DNA of 40,723 nt. Source: a virus. Below the pieces are notes generated by a model, which was not told the DNA's origin, did no database searches, and was given only the letters and a program-made list of their open reading frames with translations. The stretch is from positions 1 to 40,723 of IMG/VR virus record IMGVR_UViG_3300028557_000081; one strand, written 5' to 3'. Below, piece after piece: positions 21,720 to 28,493 of the stretch. Position 1 is the stretch's first letter; each line of letters starts with the position of its first letter. Both the position numbers and the translations under genes were made by a program.

Positions 21720-21898
21720 GGAGCTGCGTCGATGGACGTTACTTCGCCTGAGTGGCAGACAATCCGCAGGGTCATCGGGATGCAACACACGCTGCAATCT
21801 TCCACCGTCTCGTAGTTGCCCTGCGTGGTATCCACCTCGACTGTGAATTTCTCCCAGCAGTGCGGGCACTGAACCTCTGAAGGAATAAGGCAATCCAT
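21716..21898 (-). CDS. CPXCG-motif cysteine-rich protein (moron)
   Basis: 60 residues from ATG 21898. 'VQCPHCWEKFTVEVDTTQGNYETVEDCSVCCIPMTLRIV' matches the widespread CPXCG family (CP.CGe...vD.s.g....EDC.vCC.P), with Trp where the fourth motif residue is normally Cys/Gly. A probable zinc ribbon of unknown role. It is antisense between portal and protease, a host-type gene carried in the structural module. TTGCGC and TACGTT (16-bp spacing) end 6 nt before the ATG and may be its promoter. Confidence 0.85.
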   Translation of the reverse strand: MDCLIPSEVQCPHCWEKFTVEVDTTQGNYETVEDCSVCCIPMTLRIVCHSGEVTSIDAAP

Positions 21899-21918
21899 AA
21901 CCTGAACGTAGCACCTCG

Positions 21919-21923
21919 TTGAC
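21919..21923 (+). promoter_or_regulatory. TTGAC box, 14 nt before the S49 protease start
   Basis: Supports the GTG at 21938 as start. It overlaps the promoter region of the antisense CPXCG gene. Confidence 0.6.
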
Positions 21924-21937
21924 ATCGCGCAACGGGA

Positions 21938-23383
21938 GTGAACCTCACACTCCTTCAAAAACAGCCATGGTTGATCGCGCCCGAAGCTCTCGGGGCGATG
22001 GTCGCCGCCACGAAATCGTTCTTCGACAACTCACCGGCCCTTCCTGACCGCCCGATCTCGCCCTGCCTTTCCGTGGAAGACGGCGTGGGAGTTGTCGCCA
22101 TAACCGGCCCGATGCTCCGCAACCCGGACATTTTTGACCGGATCATCTTGGGCGCATGCGACACCGGGGAACTCATCAATGCGGTGGCCGAGGCGGCTGC
22201 CCGTCCCGACATCGAGGCGATCTTCCTCGACATCGATTCCCCTGGCGGATCGGTCAACGGCACACCGGAACTTGCCCAGGCAGTTGCTGACGCCTCCAAG
22301 ACAAAATACGTCTATGCGTTCAGTGCCGGCCAGATGTGTTCGGCCGCGTACTGGGTCGCGAGCCAGGCGGATGCGATCTATGCCACCCCGAGCGCACGGA
22401 TCGGATCCATCGGTGTGATCCTCCCGGTCGTGGATTCCTCGGCCGCGTTTGAGCAGGCGGGACTGAAGGTGGAAGTCTTTGCGGCGGGCAAATTCAAAAG
22501 CGCTGGCACTCCCGGCACGAGCCTTACCGACGACCAGCGGGCTTGGCTCCAATCGGAGGTCGAGGAAACCGCCGGGGATTTTCATGCCGCCGTGCTTGCC
22601 CGCGGTCGCAAGATCCCGGACGAGGCGATGGAAGGGCAGACGTTTTCGGCCCGCCGCGCCATGCGCTTCAACCTGGCAGGAATGGTGGCGGGCCGGGCGG
22701 AAGCGCTGTCCCGGTTGCGCAAACTTCATGTTCGTTCGGTTGACACGGGTTCCGGTGCAATGAGCGCACCATCGATCGAAAACGAACTCGCCCAAGCCCG
22801 TGAGCAAATCACCCGCTTGGAAGCTGACGCTGCGGCCCGGGATTCACTCCTGAGCGAAGCCAACACCAAATTCACCGAGGCCACCGCCAGCGCGACCGGC
22901 CTGCAAGCCCGCCTGGAGGTTCTCGAATCCGAGCGCCAGATCGAGGCGGAATCTCTCGCCCAACTTCGTGCAGACCTTGATGCCGCCCACACCACAAATG
23001 CTTCGCTCACCAGCGACAAGGACGTGCTCGCCGGCCAGCTCAGGGATCTTGAGGCACGTAATGCCGCGCTCGAACTCAGTTTCAACGAAGCAGGGGTCCG
23101 CAGTGCCGCTCTCGACGCCAGTCTGAAGGAAATCAAAGCCCGCAACGCCGCCCTGGAAGCCGCTGAGCAGGATCTTGAAAAGCGGGCCTCGCTCCGCGCC
23201 GCCCAGATCATCGCCGAAACCGGCACTTCGGCTCCGGCCAATGTGACCCCCAAAGGCGAGCAGCAGACGGCCAGCCTTCTGGAGCAGTTCCGGGCGATCA
23301 CCGACCCAGGCGCGCAGACCGCCTTCTGGCAGAACCTCAATGACAAGCAGAAGGCCCTCATCCTCTCACAATCCAACAAGTAA
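21938..23383 (+). CDS. S49-family capsid maturation protease fused to scaffold
   Basis: 481 residues from GTG 21938. 'VVAITGPM', 'IFLDIDSPGGSV', the nucleophile region 'AFSAGQMCSAAYWVASQAD' and the catalytic Lys in 'FAAGKFKSAGTP' are the SppA/ClpP-fold serine-lysine protease used in lambda-type heads (gpC). Residues from about 275 to the end are a long coiled coil and serve as internal scaffold. Expected to process itself and the scaffold during head assembly. An internal start (22760) lies at the domain boundary. Confidence 0.9.
   Translation: MNLTLLQKQPWLIAPEALGAMVAATKSFFDNSPALPDRPISPCLSVEDGVGVVAITGPMLRNPDIFDRIILGACDTGELINAVAEAAARPDIEAIFLDIDSPGGSVNGTPELAQAVADASKTKYVYAFSAGQMCSAAYWVASQADAIYATPSARIGSIGVILPVVDSSAAFEQAGLKVEVFAAGKFKSAGTPGTSLTDDQRAWLQSEVEETAGDFHAAVLARGRKIPDEAMEGQTFSARRAMRFNLAGMVAGRAEALSRLRKLHVRSVDTGSGAMSAPSIENELAQAREQITRLEADAAARDSLLSEANTKFTEATASATGLQARLEVLESERQIEAESLAQLRADLDAAHTTNASLTSDKDVLAGQLRDLEARNAALELSFNEAGVRSAALDASLKEIKARNAALEAAEQDLEKRASLRAAQIIAETGTSAPANVTPKGEQQTASLLEQFRAITDPGAQTAFWQNLNDKQKALILSQSNK
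22740..22744 (+). promoter_or_regulatory. TTGAC box, 15 nt before an internal ATG
   Basis: Lies inside the protease reading frame (RSVDTGSGAM). This is the only case within a gene, and it sits exactly at the protease/scaffold boundary. Confidence 0.65.
22760..23383 (+). CDS. nested scaffold protein (internal start, Nu3-like)
   Basis: 207 residues in the same frame as the protease, from ATG 22760. Almost entirely coiled coil ('LAQAREQITRLEADAAARDSL', 'LRDLEARNAALELSF', 'LKEIKARNAALEAAEQDLEK') with a C-terminal domain 'LLEQFRAITDPGAQTAFWQNLNDKQKALIL' of the kind that binds capsid subunits. Lambda makes Nu3 the same way from the end of gene C. The evidence for separate synthesis is the start-associated motif at 22740. 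Confidence 0.7.
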   Translation: MSAPSIENELAQAREQITRLEADAAARDSLLSEANTKFTEATASATGLQARLEVLESERQIEAESLAQLRADLDAAHTTNASLTSDKDVLAGQLRDLEARNAALELSFNEAGVRSAALDASLKEIKARNAALEAAEQDLEKRASLRAAQIIAETGTSAPANVTPKGEQQTASLLEQFRAITDPGAQTAFWQNLNDKQKALILSQSNK

Positions 23384-23389
23384 CATCCC

Positions 23390-24280
23390 ATGGCCAACAC
23401 ACTCACCAACCTCAAAGACGTCAAAGTCGCGCAGTCGGCCATCAAGCCGTTCATGGCGACGCTCCTGCCCATCCGGGCGTTTTCCAGCAACCTCTCGCCC
23501 GAGCCCGCCGACAAGCTCGACACGATCCGCGTCCCGATCGTGGGCGCGCCCAGCCCGGCCAGCGACTTCGGCGGAAGTTACACGGCCAACGTGGATTCCT
23601 CGATCGACGTGGCTCCTGTGCAATTGAACCGGCACAAATACAAAACGGTCCACGTCACCGCCCGCGAGGCTTCCGAGACCGCCCTCAACGTGTTGGAAAC
23701 TCTCGTTGGCAGCGCGGTCAAGCAGCTTGCCCAGGATGTCCTCCAGGACATCTTCACGGAGATCACCGCCGCCAACTACGGGGATCCCGCAATCGCGGCC
23801 CTGGCCTCGACCGCCTTCGACTACAAGAAGGTGCTCGGCGTGCGGGAATCCTGCGCAAATGCGAGGATGCCGAGCACGGACCGCGCGCTCGTCCTGGATG
23901 CCGCCTACTTCAGCAACCTGCTCGGCGACGATATCGTGGCCAAGAGCTTCATGACGCCGGTCGCGCTTCCGGGCGTTGTCGATGGCGTCATCCGCCGCTT
24001 GGCCGGGTTCGACGTGTATGAAACCACGATCCTGCCCAACACCGAGAAGCTGGTCGGGTTCGCCGGGCACCCGAGCTGCCTCGCGGTGGCCATGCGCTAC
24101 CTCGAACCGGTGGCCCAATACGACGAGGCGGGTGCTGTGACCGACCCCCTCACCGGGCTCACCTTCGGCTACCTGCGCTACACCGAGACCAGCTCCAACC
24201 GGATCTTTGTCACCGTCGAATGCCTCTACGGCTTCAAGGTGGCGATCCCAAGCGGCCTCAAGCGTATCGTCAAACCCTGA
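23390..24280 (+). CDS. major capsid protein (HK97-fold)
   Basis: 296 residues, 6 bp after the scaffold. 'MATLLPIRAFSSNLSPEPADKLDTIRVPI', 'VHVTAREASETALNVLETLVGSAVKQLAQDVLQDIF', 'DRALVLDAAYFSNLLGD' and a C-terminal 'FVTVECLYGFKVAIPSGLKRI' (major-capsid style 'e...G......p.gi.....') fit small HK97-fold capsid proteins. No separate decoration protein gene is seen beside it. A strong terminator follows. Confidence 0.88.
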   Translation: MANTLTNLKDVKVAQSAIKPFMATLLPIRAFSSNLSPEPADKLDTIRVPIVGAPSPASDFGGSYTANVDSSIDVAPVQLNRHKYKTVHVTAREASETALNVLETLVGSAVKQLAQDVLQDIFTEITAANYGDPAIAALASTAFDYKKVLGVRESCANARMPSTDRALVLDAAYFSNLLGDDIVAKSFMTPVALPGVVDGVIRRLAGFDVYETTILPNTEKLVGFAGHPSCLAVAMRYLEPVAQYDEAGAVTDPLTGLTFGYLRYTETSSNRIFVTVECLYGFKVAIPSGLKRIVKP

Positions 24281-24298
24281 TTGGTTGGTTCGGTTGCA

Positions 24299-24336
24299 AG
24301 CCCCCGCATCAGCAATGGTGCGGGGGTTTTGTGTTT
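24299..24336 (+). terminator. rho-independent terminator after the capsid gene
   Basis: Stem CCCCCGCA (24301-24308) / TGCGGGGG (24319-24326), 10-nt loop, then TTTTGTGTTT. Downstream tail genes therefore need read-through, antitermination or a new promoter. Confidence 0.9.
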
Positions 24337-24402
24337 AGCGATTGCCGTGAAAATCTCCGCCATCGCCTTGACCGAAGCTCGGGATTGATGGATGTTACCG
24401 GC

Positions 24403-24579
24403 ATGAGCGCCACCGTGAAAAAGACACCTGCGACCACGGGAACCAAATTCGCCGCAGAAGCCCGTAAGCAGTGCAACAAGATTTCCGATGAATCCCGGAT
24501 GGAACTTACCGCTGCGGCCATGCGACTGATCTACCACAACCAGACAGGAGCGGAGAAAGCTGTTGCGCATCGCCGTTGA
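24403..24579 (+). CDS. probable antitoxin of the second PIN module
   Basis: 58 residues from ATG 24403 (24388 is an alternative). A basic start ('MSATVKKTPATTGTKFAAEARKQCNKISDESRMELTAAAM') and a helical end. It overlaps the PIN gene by 17 bp, the usual coupling for an antitoxin-toxin pair. The assignment rests on position. Confidence 0.58.
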   Translation: MSATVKKTPATTGTKFAAEARKQCNKISDESRMELTAAAMRLIYHNQTGAEKAVAHRR

Positions 24580-25072
24580 TGCCAACGTCCTGATGGACGA
24601 GGAGAATGGGGATGCGGATGTTCTTGATGCGTTGTCAGTGATCCGGAAGCGAATTGCCCGGGTCCAGTTTTTCGCCACGGAAACTGTTACTCAGGAACTC
24701 GCCTGGCTGTCGGCAAATGGTGCCACCAGCTTGCGCCGAACGCTCGCCACAGGGGCACTCATGCAGCTTTTGGCCCGTGGATATACTCCTCTTGCCATGT
24801 CTGCGGTGGAACGAGGGATAGCCGGTGAAATTGGATTGAAATTGAGGATGAAAAACATCATCCCGCACGAGGAAGAGAACGATGCCACTTTGTTGGCCGA
24901 GGCGGCATTGAAGGGATGCGAGATTCTTCTGACCAGCGACCAACATCTTCTTGAGGCCAATAAAGATGCCGAAAAGTTTTGGAAAGTCCTCAAGGATTCC
25001 GACGTGCAGGCGCACCAGATCATCATTGCCCGCCCCCGTGAAATCGTTCGTTCCTTTTCCTTGAGCCGGTAG
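24563..25072 (+). CDS. PIN-domain toxin
   Basis: 169 residues from TTG 24563. 'IAVDANVLMDEENGDADVLDAL' has the first acidic cluster, 'TVTQELAWL' the conserved Glu, and 'EENDATLLAEAALKGCEILLTSDQHLLEA' the later Asp residues. Predicted Mg-dependent ribonuclease. The pair is inserted directly behind the capsid terminator and before the head-tail genes, in a place normally free of cargo; it may stabilise the prophage or abort other phages (inference). Confidence 0.85.
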   Translation: MRIAVDANVLMDEENGDADVLDALSVIRKRIARVQFFATETVTQELAWLSANGATSLRRTLATGALMQLLARGYTPLAMSAVERGIAGEIGLKLRMKNIIPHEEENDATLLAEAALKGCEILLTSDQHLLEANKDAEKFWKVLKDSDVQAHQIIIARPREIVRSFSLSR

Positions 25073-25077
25073 AACCG

Positions 25078-25082
25078 TTGAC
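25078..25082 (+). promoter_or_regulatory. TTGAC box, 14 nt before the start at 25097
   Basis: Followed by ACGCCCGGCGGGGC, which can form a short GCCC/GGGC hairpin just before the ATG. Confidence 0.6.
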
Positions 25083-25096
25083 ACGCCCGGCGGGGC

Positions 25097-25402
25097 ATGT
25101 CCATCCACGATGAAATGGCCGCTGATGTGGCCGGGATTTTTTCCGAGTTCGGCAAAGAAGTCGCAATCGCCGGGCGTATTCTGCCGGCCCTGATTTCCGA
25201 ACCGCAGGAAACAGTTGAACTCGGAGCGGGCGGATTTACCGCCTCCGGAAATTTCACGGTAAAGTTGTTACGTAACGACATTCCGGCGATTCCGCCGATC
25301 GGGGAGACGCTCACATACGCCGGGGAAACCTTCCGAGTCGTGCGGGTGTCGAACCGTCCGCCACATCCTCTCGTCACCCTCACCGTGGAGCCGGTCGAAT
25401 GA
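25097..25402 (+). CDS. head-tail connector-type protein
   Basis: 101 residues. After a helical start, 'ISEPQETVELGAGGFTASGNFTVKLLRNDIPAIPPIGETLTYAGETFRVVRV' is a beta-rich module like the small head-tail joining proteins (lambda FII type): 'p..G..i...g..y.V..v'. A palindrome copy (25264-25279) encodes LLRND within the predicted loop. Position fits a head-tail connector. Confidence 0.62.
   Translation: MSIHDEMAADVAGIFSEFGKEVAIAGRILPALISEPQETVELGAGGFTASGNFTVKLLRNDIPAIPPIGETLTYAGETFRVVRVSNRPPHPLVTLTVEPVE
25264..25279. repeat. 16-bp palindrome, copy 4
   Basis: GTTGTTACGTAACGAC, in frame as LLRND; the exact reverse complement of copies 2 and 3. Confidence 0.8.
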
Positions 25403-25800
25403 ATGCCGACATCGAAAAGGGATTCGTGGCGGTGATCCAGGCTGCGATGCCGAGCGTTCACGTGCGCGAGGCCACGAGTTCGAAACCTCACCCCTCGGAC
25501 GCCCAGATGGTGATCGTCCAGTGCTCCGAATGCGAGCATGTGGCGGGACCGCTTTACCGGGCGACTGTGAAAGTGCATCTCGGCACACCGGCTTTCGACA
25601 TGGGCGAGGCCCAGCACCGGGAGGCGGCGGGGATGCTGGCGCTTTCGCTTCTCGATCCAACCGAGGGGAAAGTCGTGTTTGATGCCGGTGCCGGCAGCGT
25701 TTCACTCCACGGGTTCCATGTCCGATCTCAGAGCGAAGATATCCTCGAGAATACTTGGCGTTCGAGCATCGAACTGGTCGCCGGCATCCGTCTCGGTTGA
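25399..25800 (+). CDS. probable tail terminator protein
   Basis: 133 residues, start overlapping the upstream stop (ATGA). 'IQAAMPSVHVREATSSKPHPSDAQMVIVQCSECEHVAGPLYRATVKVHLGTPAF' and 'ENTWRSSIELVAGIRL' have the alpha-beta layout of tail terminators (lambda gpU-like): a helix, then strands describing a local measurement protein. Position between connector and tube genes supports this; the sequence alone is not decisive. Confidence 0.55.
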   Translation: MNADIEKGFVAVIQAAMPSVHVREATSSKPHPSDAQMVIVQCSECEHVAGPLYRATVKVHLGTPAFDMGEAQHREAAGMLALSLLDPTEGKVVFDAGAGSVSLHGFHVRSQSEDILENTWRSSIELVAGIRLG

Positions 25801-25801
25801 C
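25797..25801 (+). promoter_or_regulatory. TTGAC box, 14 nt before the start at 25816
   Basis: Its TGA is the stop codon of the upstream gene. Confidence 0.6.
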
Positions 25802-25815
25802 ACGTCCTCCGGTGC

Positions 25816-26034
25816 ATGGCCGCCGATACCACCGACCCGAAAGCCCAACCAGAACTTCGCCGCTCCGCTTACGATTTCTGCGAGCAGGCGCTCGCCCGGT
25901 TTGAGGCATCGCCCAAAGAAACCCGCCCGAAGGGATTTTCTGTTGCCCGCTCGCAGACGATCTCCGGTGACACGGTTCAACGCTCCTACATCATCCAGTT
26001 CGATCTGAAACTGACCGGCTGCGAACTCCCCTGA
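25816..26034 (+). CDS. small tail-region protein of unknown function
   Basis: 72 residues: a hydrophilic start, a helix 'RRSAYDFCEQALARFEASPKET' and a beta end 'DTVQRSYIIQFDLKLTGCELP'. No family recognised. It is 1 bp from the first tube-like gene. Confidence 0.62.
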   Translation: MAADTTDPKAQPELRRSAYDFCEQALARFEASPKETRPKGFSVARSQTISGDTVQRSYIIQFDLKLTGCELP

Positions 26035-26035
26035 C

Positions 26036-26344
26036 ATGGCCTTTGCGACGATCAACCTCTTTGGCGTGACCGACCCGGCTGCCGGATACCTTCAGGAATC
26101 CTCGCAGGAAAAGAGCGTCGAGGTCGCGACCTGCAAGGACGCCACGGGAGTCACCAAGTTGGCCGTGCCCAAAGGCGTTGTCACCACCACGGTCACGCTC
26201 AAAGGCAAGGGCACGTATGCGCCATCGGTTTCAAGGAACACGGGCATCGGAGCCACTGCCGTCATCACCTCCGCGAAGGCGTCCGAGAGCAACGACGACT
26301 TCCCCGACTACGAGATCACTTACCAGAAGTTTGCATCCACCTGA
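26036..26344 (+). CDS. tail tube-like protein, copy A
   Basis: 102 residues, beta-rich: 'INLFGVTDPAAGYLQESSQEKSVEVATCKDATG', 'TTTVTLKGKGTYAP' and the end 'ITSAKASESNDDFPDYEITYQKF'. The last segment is clearly related to the next gene's end. Its place just before the chaperone genes suits a major tail (tube) protein, although it is short for that role. Confidence 0.6.
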   Translation: MAFATINLFGVTDPAAGYLQESSQEKSVEVATCKDATGVTKLAVPKGVVTTTVTLKGKGTYAPSVSRNTGIGATAVITSAKASESNDDFPDYEITYQKFAST

Positions 26345-26349
26345 TTTTT

Positions 26350-26664
26350 ATGGCTTCACCCACTGACATCGGCATCACACTCGTCACCGAGGCCACCGCT
26401 CAATCGGCGGAGGTTTCGAGCAAAGGCGACGTCAAAATCCTCGCCGACCGGAGCGGCAACTATTCGAACGCCGCCGTCCAGGATCCCACGTTTGAATTCA
26501 GCGTGCGCGGCAAGGGCGCTGCGTGCCCGGTGGCGCTCAAGGCGGCGACTGCCCCGACGGGCGTGAGCGGCAAGGTCATCGTGACCACCGTGAAGGAATC
26601 CACCAAGAACGACGACTGGGAGGAATGGGAGTATTCCGGCCAAGGCTACCCGTCGGCCACCTGA
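26350..26664 (+). CDS. tail tube-like protein, copy B
   Basis: 104 residues. 'FEFSVRGKGAACP' and 'VIVTTVKESTKNDDWEEWEYSGQGYPS' align with the same positions of the upstream gene (KGKG...; ESNDDF..YE). The two are probably tandem paralogues that together build or cap the tube. Confidence 0.6.
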   Translation: MASPTDIGITLVTEATAQSAEVSSKGDVKILADRSGNYSNAAVQDPTFEFSVRGKGAACPVALKAATAPTGVSGKVIVTTVKESTKNDDWEEWEYSGQGYPSAT

Positions 26665-26693
26665 TCCGTTTTCAACAACCAACCGATCCCATC

Positions 26694-27188
26694 ATGACAA
26701 ACGGCCAATCATTCCACTGGATTGCGGAGGAGGCGAAAGCCCAGCAGACGCCCGAGGGCAAACTGCGCTTCGCCAACAACCCGCTCACGAGTCCCAACAC
26801 CCAGCTCATCGCCGCCGCGCTGACGAGCGGGTTCAAGCTGGTCGAACCTGGCGGGTTCCGCGACACGGTCGAGCAAACCGAGAACGGCCCGCTGCGCCGG
26901 GTCGAGTGGTTCATCGATGGCGGCTCGCGAGGGATCTTCAAATCCCCCGATGAGGAAATCGAATTCCCCGAGTTCCGCCGCCGGTTCGAGAGCGAGGAAT
27001 GGTGCCTGGCCAATCCGGACCACCCGATTTCATTTCTTCGCTGGGCATTCCGCGCCCATAGCCAGCTCCGCGACCGGATCCGCACGCTCAAGCCTGCCGC
27101 CCTCGTGCGCCGGGGCAACCGGCAAGTCACGCTACCGGCCGATCTTCCCGAAGACAAACGCCAGAAACTTCTCTCCTACCTCAAATGA
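26694..27188 (+). CDS. tail-region protein of unknown function
   Basis: 164 residues from ATG 26694. 'LIAAALTSGFKLVEPGGFRDTVEQTENGPLRRVEWFIDGG' and 'SPDEEIEFPEFRRRFESEEWCLANPDHPISFLRWAFRAH' are distinctive but not assigned. Its stop overlaps the chaperone start (ATGA), so it may be part of tail assembly. Confidence 0.65.
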   Translation: MTNGQSFHWIAEEAKAQQTPEGKLRFANNPLTSPNTQLIAAALTSGFKLVEPGGFRDTVEQTENGPLRRVEWFIDGGSRGIFKSPDEEIEFPEFRRRFESEEWCLANPDHPISFLRWAFRAHSQLRDRIRTLKPAALVRRGNRQVTLPADLPEDKRQKLLSYLK

Positions 27189-27574
27189 ACGACGCCACCG
27201 ATTTCCTCCGTCCAGCCGCCGAACCCGCCGGACTCAAGCTCCGTCCGCTTTCCAGCGGTTCGTATGCGATCCTCCACCGCACCGGAAACGCATTTGTCGT
27301 GCCTCCGGGCAATACGGCTCCGGATCACCTCACGGCCGCGCTCGAATACGCCTACATTCACGGTGCTCCACTGGAAGTGGTTCTGCGGGCAGCATATTCG
27401 GCTTCGGATGTCTTCCACGCCGAGGTATTCCGCTTTTCCCAGGCGATCCCGGTTGCCGACATCCCGGCGATCATTCGAGAGGTCGAGGCTGGGCTCACTG
27501 CTGCCGCCTCGCAGTCCGTGGACGTGATCCCGCGCCCTGGCACGGAAGACAAGGACGCGCCCCCAAACTCCTAG
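27185..27574 (+). CDS. tail assembly chaperone (gpG-like)
   Basis: 129 residues ending at TAG 27572-27574. A compact alpha/beta domain ('GNAFVVPPGNTAPDHLTAALEYAYIHG', 'AIPVADIPAIIREVEAGL'). Position just upstream of the tape measure region and the frameshift site near its end identify it as the G-type chaperone. Most ribosomes would make this short form. Confidence 0.72.
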   Translation: MNDATDFLRPAAEPAGLKLRPLSSGSYAILHRTGNAFVVPPGNTAPDHLTAALEYAYIHGAPLEVVLRAAYSASDVFHAEVFRFSQAIPVADIPAIIREVEAGLTAAASQSVDVIPRPGTEDKDAPPNS

Positions 27575-27789
27575 CGCCAGCGTGGATCGCCTCGCGCGTA
27601 TTCACGCTGGCCGAAAAGACCGGCTGGCCGGAAGCCTTCATTTTGTGGGAACTCCCGCTCTGGCGGGCACTCGCCTACCAGCATTGCGCGCTCTGGCAAT
27701 CCGGTGCATGGACGGTCGCTCCGTCGGCTCCGGTCGAGGAGCAGATCACTCAGTTGACCGCGCTCCAGATCGAAGACGATGAGCCTTGA
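27185..27789 (+). CDS. tail assembly chaperone GT fusion by -1 frameshift
   Basis: A -1 slip at 27562-27568 continues the chaperone into the next frame: ...DKDAPP then KLLAPAWIASRVFTLAEKTG, ending EDDEP at 27787, about 201 residues. The added domain ('WPEAFILWELPLWRALAYQHCALWQ') is the T-type part. In lambda the G and GT proteins coat the tape measure during tail assembly. Confidence 0.75.
27562..27568 (+). promoter_or_regulatory. -1 ribosomal frameshift site
   Basis: CCCAAAC read in the zero frame as C CCA AAC, the correct phase for a slip to CCC AAA. It lies two codons before the zero-frame stop. Confidence 0.75.
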
Positions 27790-28474
27790 ACTCGATAAGA
27801 CAAAGTTTGATGCAGCCCTGAAGGAATTCCGGCGCAATGGCAAACGTGCGGCTGAGGTGGTCCTGCGGGAACAGGCACGGGGCGTGCTGCGGAAAATCAT
27901 CGACTGGACACCGCCCGGCGGCAAAAACGCAACGGGGCAAGGGGCTAAGAAGCGGGGCGAGGCTAAAGTCGAGCGCGATATCCTCAAACTCATGCAGCCC
28001 TACGTCCCGCCCAAGGCTCCCGCAAACATTCTTCGGGCGGCAGGCATGTTCGTGGAGGATGCATCAAACGCATCTCCCGCCGCCATCCACAAAGCCAACC
28101 GCTCACCAACCGGGCGGGTGAACCGGAAACTCAATCCGCGAATCAAAATCAAGGCGTCCGACTTGAAACGCTACATCGCTTCAAAAAAGAAGATGGTTGG
28201 ATTCCTGGCATCGGGGTGGAAAGCGGCTGCCACAAAACTAGGCGTGCCGGTCCCGGCATGGGTCTCGAGGCATTCCGCTCCCGGTGAGGGCAAGATCAAA
28301 TCAAATGCCGTAGCGATTGAGGTTGTCGCCACCAACAAGGTCAAGGGCTCGCCCGCACTCGACATCGAGCGGCGGGTTCAAAGCGCCATCGATTCCCAGG
28401 CGGCGGCTATGGTGAGGAGGTTGGAAAGCTTTGCCGTGCGCGAGGCGGCGAGGAAGGCGGGATTTAGAGCCTGA
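27779..28474 (+). CDS. minor tail/virion protein (gpZ or HK97 gp10-like)
   Basis: 231 basic residues. 'FDAALKEFRRNGKRAAEVVLREQARGVLRKIIDWTPPGG' resembles tail-completion proteins of the lambda gpZ/HK97 gp10 class (helix, then 'v...TP..tG.l...'). 'NPRIKIKASDLKRYIASKKKMVGFLASGWKAAATKLG' also follows that pattern. It lies between the chaperone and the tape measure, later than usual for this class. Its start overlaps the end of the GT frame. Confidence 0.6.
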   Translation: MSLELDKTKFDAALKEFRRNGKRAAEVVLREQARGVLRKIIDWTPPGGKNATGQGAKKRGEAKVERDILKLMQPYVPPKAPANILRAAGMFVEDASNASPAAIHKANRSPTGRVNRKLNPRIKIKASDLKRYIASKKKMVGFLASGWKAAATKLGVPVPAWVSRHSAPGEGKIKSNAVAIEVVATNKVKGSPALDIERRVQSAIDSQAAAMVRRLESFAVREAARKAGFRA

Positions 28475-28479
28475 TTGAC
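28475..28479 (+). promoter_or_regulatory. TTGAC box, 14 nt before the tape measure start
   Basis: Supports GTG 28494 as start. The upstream stop TGA is immediately before the box. Confidence 0.6.
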
Positions 28480-28493
28480 ACGCCCCCTGCGGC

